Of a DNA stretch of 64,000 nt, positions 16,973 through 26,603 are shown piece after piece (position 1 is the stretch's first letter; every line of letters begins with the position of its first letter). The translations under genes and the position numbers were made by a program. Origin of the DNA: Acidobacteriota bacterium (lineage in GTDB: Bacteria > Acidobacteriota > Terriglobia > Terriglobales > Acidobacteriaceae); contig QIAP01000042.1 of assembly GCA_003225075.1 (NCBI GenBank), positions 1 through 64,000 on the forward strand, written 5' to 3'. The notes beneath the pieces are model-generated. The model searched no databases. It was not told the origin of the DNA and saw only the letters and a list, made by a program, of their open reading frames with translations.

Positions 16973-19837
16973 ATGATTGACGAGATCATTTCCCATTATC
17001 GCGTAATGCAGCAGCTCGGCGGGGGTGGGATGGGTGTGGTCTACGAGGCGGAGGATCTCAACCTCGGCCGCCATGTAGCACTGAAGTTCCTGCCTCCTGA
17101 CCTTGAGAGAGATGCTGGTGCATTAGAGCGCTTTCAGCGCGAGGCGCGGGCTGCATCGGCGCTGAACCATCCCAATATTTGTACGATTTACGAAATCGGG
17201 CAAGCTGATGGGCGGCACTTCATCGCCATGGAATTGCTCGAAGGCGAGACGCTGAAGCATCGGGTGGATGGCCATCCCATGGAGATGGGGCTGTTACTGG
17301 AGCTCGCCATTCAGATGGCAGACGCTCTCGAGGCCGCCCATGCCAAGAACATCATCCACCGCGACATCAAGCCGGCGAACATTTTTATCACCAACCGTAA
17401 CCAGGCGAAGATTCTCGATTTCGGACTGGCAAAACACGCGCTTCAGCCGCATGCCGTTCTCGGTGGTTCGACGCTCGGGGCGGCCGCGACTTTGGACGAA
17501 GGGCTTCTAACCAGTCCCGGCTCCACGGTTGGCACCGTGGCGTACATGTCTCCAGAGCAGGCTCGAGGCAAGGAATTAGATACCCGCACTGATCTTTTCT
17601 CCTTCGGCGCTGTAATTTACGAGATCTCCACCGGCGCGCTGCCCTTCCGGGGGGATACATCGGCAGTGATCTTTGAGGCCATCCTGAATCGGGCGCCAGT
17701 AGCGCCGGTTCGCCTGAACCCGGACGTTCCGGAGAAGCTGGAAGAGATCATCAATAAACTGCTGGAAAAAGACCGTGATCTCCGCTACCAGAGTGCAGCA
17801 GAAGTGCGCTCGGACTTGAAGCGCCTGAAGCGCGACAGTGAGTCGGGCACCATCGCAGCTGTGACTTCGGAAATCCCCGCGTCGCGAAGTTCGCGGACAT
17901 CTCGGTCGCCGGGTTCTCAGATAACAACGCTGTCCCTAGGAAGAAAATTTGGCACGATAGCGCTTGCTGCGGTCCTCGTGGCGCTTCTCGTCGCCGGGGT
18001 TTTCATGTTTTCACGCCATGGTCGCGCGTTGACGGAAAAGGATGCCATCCTGGTGACTGATTTCATAAACACGACGACCGACCCGGTCTTTGATGGCACG
18101 CTCAAGAAAGCATTAGCAGTGGATTTAGCACAGTCGCCCTACCTGAACGTTTTTCCCGATCAAAAGGTGCAGCAGACACTACAGTTCATGGGGCGCTCGC
18201 CAGATGACAGGGTTTCAATCGCAGTTGGAAAGGAAATCTGCCTTCGCGACGGTATCAAGGCAATGTTGACAGGCTCAATTGCGAGCCTGGGGAGCCAGTA
18301 TGTAATCACAGTGGACGTAATCAACGCTTCCAGCGGCGATTCACTGGCCCGCGAAGAGATACAAGCACCCAGCAAAGAAGAGGTACTCAACGCGCTGCAT
18401 AAGGCTGGCTCGCGGCTACGGGGCAAGTTGGGAGAATCACTGCCTTCGGTCCAAAAGTACGACATGCCTTTATCCGAGGCGACAACGTCGTCCCTCGATG
18501 CTCTGAAAGCACTAAGTCTGGGCGATTCTAAGCACAACGCGAGTCAAGAACTGGCAGCCCTTCCGCACTATCAAAGAGCCGTCGAGCTCGATCCTAACTT
18601 TTCCATGGCTTACGCGCGATTAGGCGCCGTTTACAACAATTTAGGGCAGAGTGAGCTGTCTGAGCAGAATCGCAAGAAAGCCTTCGAATTACGCGACCGC
18701 GCAAGCGAACGGGAGAAGCTTTACATCGCTTCGCATTATTACGCCGATGCTGGGCAACTGGACAAGGGAATCACAGCGCTCGAACTGTACAAGCAAACTT
18801 ACCCCCGAGACTTCGTTCCATTCAACAACGTGGCGAGTATTTATAACCAGCTTGGGCAATTCGAAAACGCTTTAGACAATGCGCGCCAGGCGGTCGAGAT
18901 CGACCCAGAAGGCGGCACCGGCTACGAAAATCTGGCCCAGGCCTATGCAGGATTGAACCGTTTGGATGAGGCAAAAGCAACTTTGAATGCCGGGCTGAAG
19001 CATGTTCCCAAGAGCGCCATGCTGCACTATATGCTCGCCGGCGTAGCCGCGAACCAGAACGATCCGACGACTATGGAACACGAACTGGAATTGACGCAGG
19101 CTGCCGGGCCCGAGGGCCAATTTGTGGCCCTCAGCTGCCGGATTTCGCTCGCCGTGTACCATGGCCAACTGAAGCGTGCCCGCGAGCTTGAAAGCAAAGT
19201 TGAGGACATGGCCAGGCAGGCTAACTTGATTGAAGCTACCGCGTCCGGCCGAGCTCAGCAGGCGCTGTGGGATGCTGTTTTCGGACTTCGCGCGCAAGCA
19301 ATTCAGACGGCTAACGAGGCGTTGCAGACGTCTCAATCAGCCAAAGTTACTCCGACAGTCGCGTCCACGTTTGCGCTAGCTGGTGAAGAGGACAAGGCCC
19401 TGAAGCTCGCGAATGAACTCGCCGCCAAACGTCCCTACGACACCTTTGTGCAGTACGTCCAGGTGCCAACGATCAAAGCGATCGTGGAGCTCAAGCATCA
19501 TCAGCCGGCTAAGGCCATTGATCTTATGGACAGTGCGATGGTGTATGCGCGTACCGATTCCGGCGTGCTCTATGTGAGGGGAATGGCTTATCTGGAAGGA
19601 AAGCAGGGCAAAGAGGCAGCCGACGCCTTTCAAAAGATTATCGATTTTAAGTCTGTCCATGACGTAGACCCTACCGCTGCCCTGGCGCATCTGGGGCTGG
19701 GACGAGCATATGAATTGCAGGGCGATACCGCACGCAGTCGCATCGCTTACCAGGACTTTCTTGCGCTGTGGAAGGATGCCGATCCTGATATTCCGCTGTT
19801 GCGGGAAGCCAAATCAGAATACGCGAGAATACAGTAA
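16973..19837 (+). CDS. Membrane Ser/Thr protein kinase with C-terminal TPRs
   Basis: Hanks-type (PknB-like) kinase of 954 residues. The kinase domain spans about 8-280, with glycine loop [13 protein letters not shown], Lys38, [10 protein letters not shown] (129-137), DFGLAK (149-154) and the [12 protein letters not shown] activation segment. A membrane helix at about 327-345 anchors it. The outer part begins with a region that in acidobacterial kinases precedes TPRs ([16 protein letters not shown]), followed by at least six to eight TPR-like helices from about 525 to the end. Such proteins are abundant in Acidobacteriota and probably relay protein-protein or envelope signals. No partner phosphatase is adjacent. 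Confidence 0.93.
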   Translation: MIDEIISHYRVMQQLGGGGMGVVYEAEDLNLGRHVALKFLPPDLERDAGALERFQREARAASALNHPNICTIYEIGQADGRHFIAMELLEGETLKHRVDGHPMEMGLLLELAIQMADALEAAHAKNIIHRDIKPANIFITNRNQAKILDFGLAKHALQPHAVLGGSTLGAAATLDEGLLTSPGSTVGTVAYMSPEQARGKELDTRTDLFSFGAVIYEISTGALPFRGDTSAVIFEAILNRAPVAPVRLNPDVPEKLEEIINKLLEKDRDLRYQSAAEVRSDLKRLKRDSESGTIAAVTSEIPASRSSRTSRSPGSQITTLSLGRKFGTIALAAVLVALLVAGVFMFSRHGRALTEKDAILVTDFINTTTDPVFDGTLKKALAVDLAQSPYLNVFPDQKVQQTLQFMGRSPDDRVSIAVGKEICLRDGIKAMLTGSIASLGSQYVITVDVINASSGDSLAREEIQAPSKEEVLNALHKAGSRLRGKLGESLPSVQKYDMPLSEATTSSLDALKALSLGDSKHNASQELAALPHYQRAVELDPNFSMAYARLGAVYNNLGQSELSEQNRKKAFELRDRASEREKLYIASHYYADAGQLDKGITALELYKQTYPRDFVPFNNVASIYNQLGQFENALDNARQAVEIDPEGGTGYENLAQAYAGLNRLDEAKATLNAGLKHVPKSAMLHYMLAGVAANQNDPTTMEHELELTQAAGPEGQFVALSCRISLAVYHGQLKRARELESKVEDMARQANLIEATASGRAQQALWDAVFGLRAQAIQTANEALQTSQSAKVTPTVASTFALAGEEDKALKLANELAAKRPYDTFVQYVQVPTIKAIVELKHHQPAKAIDLMDSAMVYARTDSGVLYVRGMAYLEGKQGKEAADAFQKIIDFKSVHDVDPTAALAHLGLGRAYELQGDTARSRIAYQDFLALWKDADPDIPLLREAKSEYARIQ

Positions 19838-19931
19838 GAAGCTGACATCGCCAGCTTTCAGTACGCGAGTCCACACTGTTGATAACACTTAAGTTGCGCT
19901 TAAACAACAAGCGTTCCGGTCGCCCGAAGTG

Positions 19932-20180
19932 TCATCCACACTTGCCCGTGCCGTGACAGACCCTGCCCTTCGAACAGCAGTTGCCGGGCTCTGCCAGTTC
20001 GCCGTCCGGCCCAATGCAAGTCTGAGTGTGGAGGCACCAGAATAATCCATCGTTAGATCGTGGAACCGTCGGGTCCGGCTCGGAAAGCACGAACTGTCCC
20101 TTCCAGCGTAGGGCTGAGCAGAGATTAGGATTATTCGTATTGAAGCGATCCGATTCGCTGATCGTCCTTTCACGAATCAT
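19932..20180 (-). CDS. Small Cys-rich protein coupled to the molybdoenzyme operon
   Basis: An 82-residue protein with seven cysteines, six of them in the last 34 residues (WCLHTQTC, NCCSKGRVC, GTGKCG). Its ATG at 20180 overlaps the TGA of the FAD subunit as ATGA, so translation is very probably coupled. This context is the main reason to accept the frame over the competing one. There is no signal peptide or membrane helix. The Cys spacing could bind zinc or an iron-sulfur cluster, or form disulfides. I do not recognise the family. A role as accessory, maturation factor or extra electron-transfer subunit of the enzyme is only an inference. Confidence 0.65.
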   Translation of the reverse strand: MIRERTISESDRFNTNNPNLCSALRWKGQFVLSEPDPTVPRSNDGLFWCLHTQTCIGPDGELAEPGNCCSKGRVCHGTGKCG

Positions 20181-21169
20181 GCGGCACCTCCCGAGACGGC
20201 TTTCAGCAACGCGCGTTTCACCGACACGCGGGCAAGTTGAACCTTGTAAGCATTGTGTGAAAGTGGCTTAGCATTTTTCACGGCGGCATCGGCAGCCTTC
20301 TGCGCGATGTCGTCATCGATGCTCTGTCCACTCAGGACCTGCTCGGCCTCCGGTGAAGGCCACGGCAGAGGAGCGACATATCCCATCACCACGCGTGCTG
20401 CTTGCACATTGGAACCATTCATCTTCAGCGCAACCGCGGCGACTGCAAGCGGCCAGTCAAACGCCTGCTTCTGACGAACTTCGTAATGGGCGGCCTTCAC
20501 GCCTGTCGAGGCAGGAAGTACTACCTCCGTCACGATTTCGTTCGGTTGGAGGTCGTGCTCCCGCTCGGTTTCGGTCTTGGGAATCACGTAGAACTTCTCC
20601 AACGGAACTTCGCGTTTCCCCTTCGGACCTTCCACTCTGATTTTCGCCCCGTAGGCGATCAGGATTGGCACGATCGTCGAAGGACTGACAAACTTTGCAG
20701 GCCCATCGTTCCCCAAAATAGCGTGATAGCGGTTATCTCCGTCGGTCACCAGCTCTTTTCCGGTTTCATCCTTAGGCAGAAGGCCAAGTCCATTGCGGAA
20801 AAACCAGCAGCGCGGGCGCTGGCACAGGTTACCGCCCAGTGTTGCCATGTTGCGGATCTGGGGGCTGGCGGCTTCGATCAGCGCATCGGACAGTGCGGGA
20901 TAGTTCTTCCTTACGTTGGCGTCGTCAGCCAAGTCGCCGAGATTGGTGAGTGCTCCAATGCGCAATCCCTGGGCGTTGTAAGTGACACCCGTTAGATCCC
21001 TGATGTCTTTAATATTCACCAGACGTTTGGGGGCGACCACATCATCTTTCATCAGCGCAAGCAAGTCGGTGCCGCCAGCGAGGATTTCCGCTTGTCCCCA
21101 GTTGCTGGCGAGCAAGCTCACCGCCTGCGCCTTCGTCGTCGGACTCACGTATTCAAAAGGTCTCATCAC
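20177..21169 (-). CDS. Xanthine-dehydrogenase-family FAD-binding subunit
   Basis: Medium subunit that carries FAD between iron-sulfur clusters and the acceptor. The FAD pyrophosphate loop reads ILAGGTDLLALM (29-40) and the second loop reads ATLGGNLCQRPRC (109-121). In the PaoB/HcrB subgroup this second loop leads into a four-Cys segment holding a [4Fe-4S] cluster. Here only Cys116 and Cys121 remain, and the following loop (residues 125-147) has none. The C-terminal CODH-like flavin domain is complete, so 330 residues is normal. It overlaps the molybdopterin-subunit gene by ATGA and the small Cys-rich gene by ATGA. Confidence 0.9.
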   Translation of the reverse strand: MMRPFEYVSPTTKAQAVSLLASNWGQAEILAGGTDLLALMKDDVVAPKRLVNIKDIRDLTGVTYNAQGLRIGALTNLGDLADDANVRKNYPALSDALIEAASPQIRNMATLGGNLCQRPRCWFFRNGLGLLPKDETGKELVTDGDNRYHAILGNDGPAKFVSPSTIVPILIAYGAKIRVEGPKGKREVPLEKFYVIPKTETEREHDLQPNEIVTEVVLPASTGVKAAHYEVRQKQAFDWPLAVAAVALKMNGSNVQAARVVMGYVAPLPWPSPEAEQVLSGQSIDDDIAQKAADAAVKNAKPLSHNAYKVQLARVSVKRALLKAVSGGAA

Positions 21170-23532
21170 GCACCTGCTTTCTGGCTGAGCGCGGCGAGCA
21201 CACGATCAGGGGTGAGGGGCAGGAAAGGTACACGAACGCCGATTGCATTGGCCACGGCGTTTGAAATCGCCGCGCCGGGAGAGATTACAGGCGGCTCGCC
21301 CAATCCGATGACTCCGCGCTCGTCATATCCTTTGCCCGTCATCATATGCACGACCAGCTCGGGAATGTCGTTAAGACCAGCAAGCCGGTAGTACTCCATG
21401 TTGGGATTCAACATGCGGCCAGTGGTCTGGTCCATTACCTTTTCTTCGAAAAGTGCATAGCTGATGCCCATGATGAGAGCGCCGTAGCAACTGCTCTCGG
21501 CCATTTTGAGATCGATGATCAGCCCGCAATCCTGGACGGCGACCATCTTCTTGGCCTTGACGACGCCGGTGTCGGTGTCTACTTCGACTTCGGCCATGCT
21601 CACGCCACCGACACCGCTATTGGTAAGGTCAGGCGGCTTGCTCTTGTCAGGATTCTTGCCACGCACCGTCACCGGCATCGCACCGAGCTTGGAACATGCC
21701 TCCTTCCAGCTCAGCGACTTGCTGGGATTGCTCTTCACCCTCACCGTTCCGTTGACGGATTCCAAGTCGTCCGGCTGAGCATTCAGGGCTGGAGCGACTT
21801 TGGCAAAGAGCGCGTCGCGCGCATCTACGGCCGCACGCCGCGTGGACGAACTCACCCCACCCGGGGTTGTCGAACCTCCGGAACCACCCGAGGGTGGATA
21901 GAGCGTGTCGCCGATGTACAGTTTGATGCCGTCCATCGGAATTCCCAGGGTGTCCGCCGCAACTATCAGAATCGTAGTGCGTGTGCCGGTGCCGATGTCC
22001 TGCGTCCCCAGCTTGATGTCTACCGAACCATCAGGATGCAGAGTGAGGTCGCAGTCGCTTGCATGGCCGCGCCCACCCCAGGTATGCATTGAAAGGCCAA
22101 CGCCGCGAACGACGTTGCCAGATGCGTTCTGGCCTCTCGGATGCCACTTCTGTTTCCAACCCATCAGGTCGGAAGCTATGCCTAGTTCCTCGCGGTAGGT
22201 GTTTTGCCTATCCTTGGTCGCGAGTTCGATGTTCTTGAGGAAAAACTCGAGCGGATCCATGTTGAGCTTGGCCGCGAGATCATCAAGGGCGCACATCGTG
22301 ATCACCGCTGCCTGCGGGTGATTTGGCGCCCGCCAGGCTCGTGCCGGACCAATGTTGTTACGTATTGCGGTGTGTTCTTTGCGCTGGTTGGGAATGCTCA
22401 ACACGTAAGGTATTGGGGGCATACCGCCACCACCGGGACCTCCCGTTCCCCACGACTCCGATTGCCAAGCGACAATCGTGCCGTCTTTCTTCGCTCCGAC
22501 TTTCACCCGGGCATAGGCAGATGGGCGAGCTCCCGCTACCTTCAATTCCGAATCGCGCTCCAGCATGATCCGCACGGGCTTACCATCCGCCTTCTTCGAA
22601 ATTTCCGCGGTGGCAATTCCCCAACGATCGGGCCCGAACTTGCTGCCAAAGCCTCCGCCAATATGATCCTGATGTACTCGGATGTTGGTCGCCGGCACCT
22701 TCAGTAGCTCCGCCATCTGACCCGCAATACCCGACACATTCTGCGTGGACATGTGCACCAGCAGATGATCGTTATCCGTCCACTCTGAAGTGGAACCGTG
22801 GCTTTCCAGGCAGCAATGGGTGATGACCGGTGCGCCGTACAAGCCTTCGGAACTGACTTCAGCCTGAGCGAAAGCCTTCTCACCATCGCCAACCGTCTGT
22901 GCCGCAGCTTTCTGATAATTCGACTTCGGTCGAGTACCTTCCTCGGGATGAACTGTTGCCGCACGAATGGCGTTGATAACATCATCAGTGGCGCCATCCT
23001 CTTTGAGGCCGTTTAGGGTTTCCTCCTCCGGCTTGGAAGTAATGCCGTACTGCTGGATTTGCTCAACCATCTGTCGCGGTGGAACCTGGTTGTCGAGCAT
23101 CTCATCGATATCGTCCATGCTGATGGGCCCTTGGGCTTCCGCGGCTCCTTTTGGCGGTTCTGCATCGCTGACCAGATGGGGCAGCTTCTGGTACTTCACT
23201 TCAATGGAACGGATGGCGTCCTCGGCCGTCGGTTCATCTACAGCAGCGACCGCGACAATCTCATCGCCGGCCCAGTGGATGGTCGAGTTCGACTTTTGGA
23301 TTATGTGGACAGCCTTCACCCCCGGCATCTTCTCCGCCGCGCTGGTGTCAATGCTGATCACCTTCGCGTGCGCGTAAGGACAGCGCAAAATTTTGCCGAA
23401 GAGTAACCCTGGACGCTTGACGTCATAGGTGTACTTTGCTTGCCCCGATACTTTTACCGGGGAATCCACACGTGAAATGCGCTTTCCAATCAGAGTGCGA
23501 TGTCCGGCATCGGGCCAACTATAGTCGGGCAT
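21166..23532 (-). CDS. Xanthine-dehydrogenase-family molybdopterin-binding subunit
   Basis: Catalytic large subunit (788 residues) for hydroxylating an aldehyde or N-heterocycle. Conserved blocks include GIGGGFGSKFG-type DHIGGGFGSKFGPD, a GPARAWRAPNHPQ active-site loop, LGTQDIGTGT, and the final catalytic Glu in GLGEPP. The AYRCSFR loop of true CO dehydrogenase is absent, so this is not CoxL. Residues about 135-196 are a charged, helical insertion in the N-terminal domain, matching a short repeat domain seen in other acidobacterial proteins. It follows the 2Fe-2S gene by three bases and overlaps the FAD gene. It has no signal of its own, so export would be by piggyback on the Tat-tagged small subunit. 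Confidence 0.92.
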   Translation of the reverse strand: MPDYSWPDAGHRTLIGKRISRVDSPVKVSGQAKYTYDVKRPGLLFGKILRCPYAHAKVISIDTSAAEKMPGVKAVHIIQKSNSTIHWAGDEIVAVAAVDEPTAEDAIRSIEVKYQKLPHLVSDAEPPKGAAEAQGPISMDDIDEMLDNQVPPRQMVEQIQQYGITSKPEEETLNGLKEDGATDDVINAIRAATVHPEEGTRPKSNYQKAAAQTVGDGEKAFAQAEVSSEGLYGAPVITHCCLESHGSTSEWTDNDHLLVHMSTQNVSGIAGQMAELLKVPATNIRVHQDHIGGGFGSKFGPDRWGIATAEISKKADGKPVRIMLERDSELKVAGARPSAYARVKVGAKKDGTIVAWQSESWGTGGPGGGGMPPIPYVLSIPNQRKEHTAIRNNIGPARAWRAPNHPQAAVITMCALDDLAAKLNMDPLEFFLKNIELATKDRQNTYREELGIASDLMGWKQKWHPRGQNASGNVVRGVGLSMHTWGGRGHASDCDLTLHPDGSVDIKLGTQDIGTGTRTTILIVAADTLGIPMDGIKLYIGDTLYPPSGGSGGSTTPGGVSSSTRRAAVDARDALFAKVAPALNAQPDDLESVNGTVRVKSNPSKSLSWKEACSKLGAMPVTVRGKNPDKSKPPDLTNSGVGGVSMAEVEVDTDTGVVKAKKMVAVQDCGLIIDLKMAESSCYGALIMGISYALFEEKVMDQTTGRMLNPNMEYYRLAGLNDIPELVVHMMTGKGYDERGVIGLGEPPVISPGAAISNAVANAIGVRVPFLPLTPDRVLAALSQKAGA

Positions 23533-23535
23533 GGC

Positions 23536-24165
23536 TCACGCCCCTTTCTGCGCGACCTGCGCGATCGCTTGCTGAATGCCGTGATAGGTACCGCAGCGGC
23601 ACAGATTGCCGCTCAGCCCGTGGCGGATATCTTCGGCAGTAGGATTGGGATGCTTGTCCAGAAAGGCCTTGCACGCAACCACGAAGCCAGGAGTGCAAAA
23701 ACCGCATTGCGACGCATCATTGTCAACGAACGCCTGCTGAATCGGATGCAGCTTGCCCTGTTGCATCAAGGACTCGACCGTGGTGACCTGCTTGCCCTGG
23801 GCTTCGATGGCCAACACCGAACACGCATATACGGGTTTGTTATTTATCAGCACGGTGCAGGCACCACATTCCGCACGGTCGCATACGCGCTTAGCGCCGG
23901 TGATGTCGAATTCATCGCGCAGAGCATCGAGCAGAGTAACGCGCGGCTCCAGGTTCGCTTTGTACTTCTTGCCGTTGATGGTGAACTGCATGGCCCCGGC
24001 GCCGGGGCCATGGACCGGCACCTGTTCCCCCGCGGCCAATACCGCCTTTGGCCCCGCGACGAGGGGTACAGCTACCGAGATGCTGGAAATTTTGAGGAAG
24101 TCGCGCCTGGAAACGCCGGAGCGTTCGTCTTGCTTCTCTTTCTTATTCGAATCATCGTCACGCAT
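23536..24165 (-). CDS. Tat-exported [2Fe-2S] subunit of xanthine-dehydrogenase-family enzyme
   Basis: Small electron-transfer subunit (209 residues). A twin-arginine signal lies at residues 19-25 (SRRDFLK), followed by a hydrophobic stretch to AVLAAG. The plant-type ferredoxin cluster is CDRAECGACTVL with a later Cys (VYAC). The second cluster is CGFCTPG plus CRCGTYHGI. The signal places the whole complex in the periplasm, as for PaoA in the PaoABC aldehyde oxidoreductase. GGAGG sits about 7 bases before ATG 24165. It is the first gene of a tightly spaced minus-strand operon of four genes. Confidence 0.93.
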   Translation of the reverse strand: MRDDDSNKKEKQDERSGVSRRDFLKISSISVAVPLVAGPKAVLAAGEQVPVHGPGAGAMQFTINGKKYKANLEPRVTLLDALRDEFDITGAKRVCDRAECGACTVLINNKPVYACSVLAIEAQGKQVTTVESLMQQGKLHPIQQAFVDNDASQCGFCTPGFVVACKAFLDKHPNPTAEDIRHGLSGNLCRCGTYHGIQQAIAQVAQKGA

Positions 24166-24597
24166 CCCTGACCTCCGATGGCTGGAAGAGTTGCCGGCAG
24201 CGAGAGCCGGGTTATGCCCGTCCGGGCAACTTATTGGACGAGCCGGGAAAGAAACGGTTGAGAAATATATGCCTGCATCCGAACGAAGTAGACTCCGATA
24301 TTTTGCGCAGGAGGGGAAGTATACAACCAGGAAGACGTGAAAGTTAAGTTGGAGCCGAAGAATTTCGCGCCCTCAACAAGAGCAGAACCACAAATCAGTT
24401 CAAAAGGCAGCTTCCAACCAGAGGAGCTGAGAGGGGCGATGCCTGCCCCCCACGCGTGGCGGCCCAGGCGGCGCTATATGCAAGATCTTTCCACCTGGAA
24501 ACCCTCGTATATGAATTAGTTAACACTGCACTCTTACCTGCGGAACCAACCGTCTAAGTCGTCGCGCCATCGAAAAGATCGAACAGAGGTGATCTCG
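24166..24597. other. Divergent intergenic region
   Basis: This 430-base gap separates the molybdoenzyme operon (minus) from the phosphoesterase gene (plus). A nested inverted repeat lies at 24190-24230: GTTGCC pairs with GGCAAC and encloses CGGG-ttatg-CCCG. It falls in the 5' leader of the minus-strand operon. Short frames in the rest look unconvincing. I found no recognisable riboswitch. Confidence 0.45.
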
Positions 24598-26352
24598 GTG
24601 TCATTCCTGGCCAAAGTATGCGTCACGTGCATCACGATCTCGGCGTTATTATTTCTTCCCGGTTGTCAGGGCCTCAAGCAGAGCTTCACGCCTCCACCTC
24701 CACCGCCACCGCCACCGACTTCCGCGCAGTTGACTGTCGCTGAAAATGACTCGGGGACAGGTACCGTGACCAGCACCCCGGCGGGAATCAACTGCGGCCC
24801 AACCTGCGCAGCAACTTTTAATAGCGGGACCAAAGTCACGCTTACAGCAACCCCCAATACCGGTTTTGCATTTGGACAGTGGTCTGGCGCGTGCTCCGGG
24901 ACGGCTGCAACATGTACCGTGTCCTTGGCTGCCGCGACCACAGTGACGGCTACATTCAACGCAACCCTTCAATCTATCAATCACATCATCTTCATGGCCC
25001 AGGAAAACCGAGGATTCGACCACTACTTTGGCGCCCTTCGCCAGTACTGGGCTCAAAATGGCTACGCAGATGCACAGTTTGATGGGCTCGCGCAATTTAA
25101 TCCGACCTCAGGCATTCCCCCGTTGCAAGGACCTGCGCCGACTAACCCGGGTTGCGATCCTGCGTTTCCGTTTGACTCGTCTTCAACCACTGTGCAGGAT
25201 TGCGTCATTGACAGCAACAGTCCGTCAGTGGCCTCTTTTCATCTGAGCTCGGTATGTACTGAGAACCCCAGCCCCTCTTGGAACGAGAGCCACAACGACG
25301 TTAATCATGAGGATCCAACCTCCGCCACTCCCCCGCCGGGCGGGCCGGATGGCTATGTTTGGACTGCGGCGCATGATGCGAGACATCAGCACCCAGCGTT
25401 CAACGACACTGACGGTCTGCGCGCCATGGGGCACTTCGACGACAGCGATCTGAACTATTACTACTTTATGGCATCGAATTTCGCCACCTCAGACAGATGG
25501 TTCTCGCCGGTAATGACCCGAACCCAACCAAATCGTATGTACATGCTGGCGGCCACTTCCGCCGGACACACCTATCCGCTGCCGTCGAATTCGCCGCAAC
25601 TCCAGAACAAGACGATTTTCGAAGCGCTGCAAAATGCAGGTATTTCCTGGAGGCTTTATGTCAGCGACCCGCATCCTACCTTGACCGCGGGCAGCGCACT
25701 TGCCATGTTTGTTTTCGCCAATCACTTCCCCCAGAACTTTGTGCCGGCAGAGCAATTCAAGACAGATGCGGCCAATGGAACTTTGCCACAGGTCGCCTTG
25801 ATCGAGCCGGGTTATAGCAGCGGACGGGATGAGCATCCGTTTGAGACGGTAAATTCACCAGGTGGAAGTGTGCAGGTCGGAGCGAACTATGTTTCGGGAT
25901 TTATCAACTCCCTGATGCAGAGTCAATCGTGGAAAGATTCCGTATTCATACTCACTTGGGACGAATCAGGCGGGTTCTACGATCACGTCCCACCCCAGTC
26001 CACCGTTAGCCCAGATGGAATACCCCCGAGCGACCTCAGGCCTGGCGACGTGTGTGCACAAGTTACAGGTCCAACTTGTGATTTTGTCTATACCGGCTTC
26101 CGGGTGCCGCTGATCGTCGTCTCGCCTTTCGTGAGCAAACACTTTGTCTCGCACACGCCTGCGGATCACACTGCAATCCTTAAACTCATCGAGACCCGAT
26201 TCGGCCTGGGCAGCCTGACTAACCGAGATGCCGCCCAAATGGATATGACAGAGTTCTTTGATTTCGTTAACGTACCATGGAGCACCCCTCCCGATCCCTC
26301 GCTGGTGCCGGTCCAGAAAACGAACGGGAGTTGTGTGGACCAAGTGCCCTAA
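24598..26352 (+). CDS. Phosphoesterase-family (PF04185-like) lipoprotein
   Basis: Phospholipase C/acid-phosphatase-type hydrolase of alkaline-phosphatase fold. A lipoprotein signal ends at LPGC. A nine-proline run follows, then a bacterial repeat-like domain (LTATPNTGFAFGQWSGAC) at about residues 40-118. The catalytic part begins with HIIFMAQENRGFDHYFG. It continues with TRTQPNRMYMLAATSAG and DESGGFYDHVPPQ, which hold the expected metal and nucleophile residues. GTG 24598 is preferred because AGAGGTG lies 6 bases upstream. GTG 24589 is the frame's earliest start. Substrate may be phospholipid or a phosphomonoester. Confidence 0.85.
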   Translation: MSFLAKVCVTCITISALLFLPGCQGLKQSFTPPPPPPPPPTSAQLTVAENDSGTGTVTSTPAGINCGPTCAATFNSGTKVTLTATPNTGFAFGQWSGACSGTAATCTVSLAAATTVTATFNATLQSINHIIFMAQENRGFDHYFGALRQYWAQNGYADAQFDGLAQFNPTSGIPPLQGPAPTNPGCDPAFPFDSSSTTVQDCVIDSNSPSVASFHLSSVCTENPSPSWNESHNDVNHEDPTSATPPPGGPDGYVWTAAHDARHQHPAFNDTDGLRAMGHFDDSDLNYYYFMASNFATSDRWFSPVMTRTQPNRMYMLAATSAGHTYPLPSNSPQLQNKTIFEALQNAGISWRLYVSDPHPTLTAGSALAMFVFANHFPQNFVPAEQFKTDAANGTLPQVALIEPGYSSGRDEHPFETVNSPGGSVQVGANYVSGFINSLMQSQSWKDSVFILTWDESGGFYDHVPPQSTVSPDGIPPSDLRPGDVCAQVTGPTCDFVYTGFRVPLIVVSPFVSKHFVSHTPADHTAILKLIETRFGLGSLTNRDAAQMDMTEFFDFVNVPWSTPPDPSLVPVQKTNGSCVDQVP

Positions 26353-26603
26353 TGCGGGGACCCTGATTAATTTCTCGGCCTCGGGACAAAATCAAAGCCA
26401 GTTTCAGCATCTCACGGACGCGCCGAAATTTAATCGTCTTAGAGGTAGTCGCTATGCGCAAGCGTTCAACGCTGAGCGTCCGCTCGGTCCTTCCAGACGG
26501 TTTTGGGAAAGAATCGCTAAACGTACGAATATATTTCTCCTGCCACGGGTTGTTCCCGGTATACTTTTGTGGATCCGGTTCCATACCTCCTGAGGGTCCG
26601 GTT

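Noticed and set aside
21166-24165. Aerobic CO dehydrogenase operon (coxSLM)
   Set aside because: The active-site loop reads RAWRAPNHPQ rather than AYRCSFR, so CO oxidation is not supported.
24337-24519. 60-residue frame between the molybdoenzyme and phosphoesterase genes
   Set aside because: No ribosome binding site and no recognisable motif; treated as a random frame in the divergent region.
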